Shown piece by piece: positions 5,663 to 6,660 of a DNA stretch of 6,660 nucleotides. Position numbers and translations under genes: made by a program. Source of the stretch: Flavobacteriaceae bacterium (lineage in GTDB: Bacteria > Bacteroidota > Bacteroidia > Flavobacteriales > Flavobacteriaceae); assembly GCA_030625995.1 (NCBI GenBank), contig DAOUPU010000142.1, forward strand, positions 1 through 6,660, read 5' to 3'. The stretch's first letter is position 1. Each line of letters starts with the position of its first letter. The notes beneath the pieces were generated by a model. That model made no database searches. It was not told the DNA's origin and was given only the letters and a program-made list of their open reading frames with translations.

Positions 5663-6660
5663 ATGAAAATTAAATATATATATATAGGATTTGCTATTCT
5701 TACAATAGCAGGATTTACATCGTGTAAACAAAAGACAAATCCTGAAATTACCGTTGTTGACCTAACGGAAACCTTAACTTATTTGGCATCAGATTCCTTG
5801 CAAGGAAGGTTGCCGGGGACTGAAGGAGGCATATTGGCAGGAAATTATATTGTAAAGAAATTTGAATCTTATGGAATTAAACCGGCCGGAGAAAATGGAT
5901 ATTTTCAAAATTTTGAGGTCGTAACAAAGACAGAAGCTCCAACTGATGGGAATAAGTTAGAAATAGGCGAGATCTCTGCCGAGCTATATACAGATTTTAT
6001 ACCTTTTAGTTATTCCACAGATGGAACTTTAAAAGCTGATGTAGTTTTTGCGGGTTATGGTTTTGATATTGAATCAGATAGTTTGCAATGGAACGACTAT
6101 GCCAATATTGACGTAAAAGGCAAATGGGTTTTGGTTTTAAGAAATGATCCCGAAATTAGAAATCCAAACAGTTTATTTATTCCATACTCAGGAGAAAAAT
6201 CAAAAGTCATTACTGCAAAAGAAAAAGGAGCTAAGGGAATTTTATTCGTTGCCGGTCCGAAAGTTTCCAGAAAAGATAAGTTATTAGATCTGGAAATTGA
6301 TCAAACCGAATCAAATTTGGGAATTGCAGCACTCAATATTACAAGAGAAATTGCAAATGAAATATTAGCTAAGAGTGGGTCTACTATTGAAGGCTTAGAG
6401 GACGGATTGGTAAAAAGCATGAAAGTAAATTCATTTGACACTAAGACAGTTGTTGAAGCCACCTCAAAAGTAGTATTTCAAAAAACGGCAACCAGAAATA
6501 TAATTGGGCTTATAGAAGGAGCTGATGCAACATTAAAATCGGAATACCTAGTTGTAGGCGCCCATTACGATCATTTAGGTTGGGGAGGTATTGCTTCATC
6601 GAGGGAACCTGATGTTCACGCCATTCATTATGGAGCAGATGATAATGCATCCGGAACTTC
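5663..6660 (+). CDS. M28 family zinc peptidase lipoprotein with PA domain, cut by the right edge
   Basis: This is an extracytoplasmic zinc peptidase, probably an aminopeptidase. Translation from the ATG at 5663 runs 332 codons to the window edge without a stop. The signal peptide ends with a lipobox-like FTSC, giving lipidated Cys21. An N-terminal region has the typical LASDSLQGRLPGTEGG segment (residues 41-56) and the GIKPAGENGYFQNF region (71-84). A PA (protease-associated) insert covers about 120-250, including ADVVFAGYGF and NIDVKGKWVLVLR. The M28 catalytic domain resumes near 275, with zinc ligand His301 in GAHYDH and the metal-bridging aspartate in GADDNASG (324-331). The remaining ligands, the catalytic glutamate and the C terminus lie beyond the window. 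It follows the PD40 lipoprotein after 87 bases with no clear promoter in between, so it may belong to the same operon, with the hairpin at 5590-5619 modulating expression. Confidence 0.92.
   Translation, partial: MKIKYIYIGFAILTIAGFTSCKQKTNPEITVVDLTETLTYLASDSLQGRLPGTEGGILAGNYIVKKFESYGIKPAGENGYFQNFEVVTKTEAPTDGNKLEIGEISAELYTDFIPFSYSTDGTLKADVVFAGYGFDIESDSLQWNDYANIDVKGKWVLVLRNDPEIRNPNSLFIPYSGEKSKVITAKEKGAKGILFVAGPKVSRKDKLLDLEIDQTESNLGIAALNITREIANEILAKSGSTIEGLEDGLVKSMKVNSFDTKTVVEATSKVVFQKTATRNIIGLIEGADATLKSEYLVVGAHYDHLGWGGIASSREPDVHAIHYGADDNASGT

Overview
The window looks like a chromosomal segment of an AT-rich member of the Bacteroidota, most likely a flavobacterium-like organism. The reasons are the low GC content, the Bacteroidota-type promoters (-33 TTG and -7 TAnnTTTG), the absence of clear Shine-Dalgarno sequences, and the mix of DEAD-box helicase, exported M1-like peptidase, PD40-propeller lipoprotein and M28 peptidase lipoprotein. 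Species assignment is inference. No gene-free stretch exceeds 300 bases, and I see no tRNA, rRNA, CRISPR array, transposase or prophage gene.

Layout. Bases 876 to 1 (minus strand) hold the N-terminal 292 codons of a DEAD-box RNA helicase that runs off the left edge. A 113-base divergent gap separates it from the plus-strand genes. First comes a four-helix DUF2975 membrane protein (990-1613), followed after 28 bases by a 70-residue YozG-like HTH regulator (1642-1854). After 126 bases there is a second, very similar HTH regulator (1981-2202) with its own promoter. Next is a probable operon for exported peptide breakdown: an M1-like metallopeptidase (2339-4498), a TolB-like beta-propeller lipoprotein (4529-5575) and an M28 peptidase lipoprotein with a PA domain (5663 to the right edge, partial). 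A GC-rich hairpin lies between the last two.

How the parts may work together. DUF2975 proteins commonly sit beside small YozG-like HTH proteins, so 990-1854 is a recognisable membrane-protein/regulator module. The unusual part is the second regulator and what it shares with the peptidase operon. The promoter of the second regulator (1883-1936) and that of the M1 peptidase (2247-2300) align without a gap over 54 bases. They share TTATCG, CAATAA, TTG, a CRATAAT box and TAnnTTTG, all at identical spacing. In the peptidase promoter these elements form a nested palindrome centred just upstream of the -33 box. This suggests, as inference, that one DNA-binding protein, perhaps the second HTH protein itself, controls both its own gene and the secreted peptidase operon.
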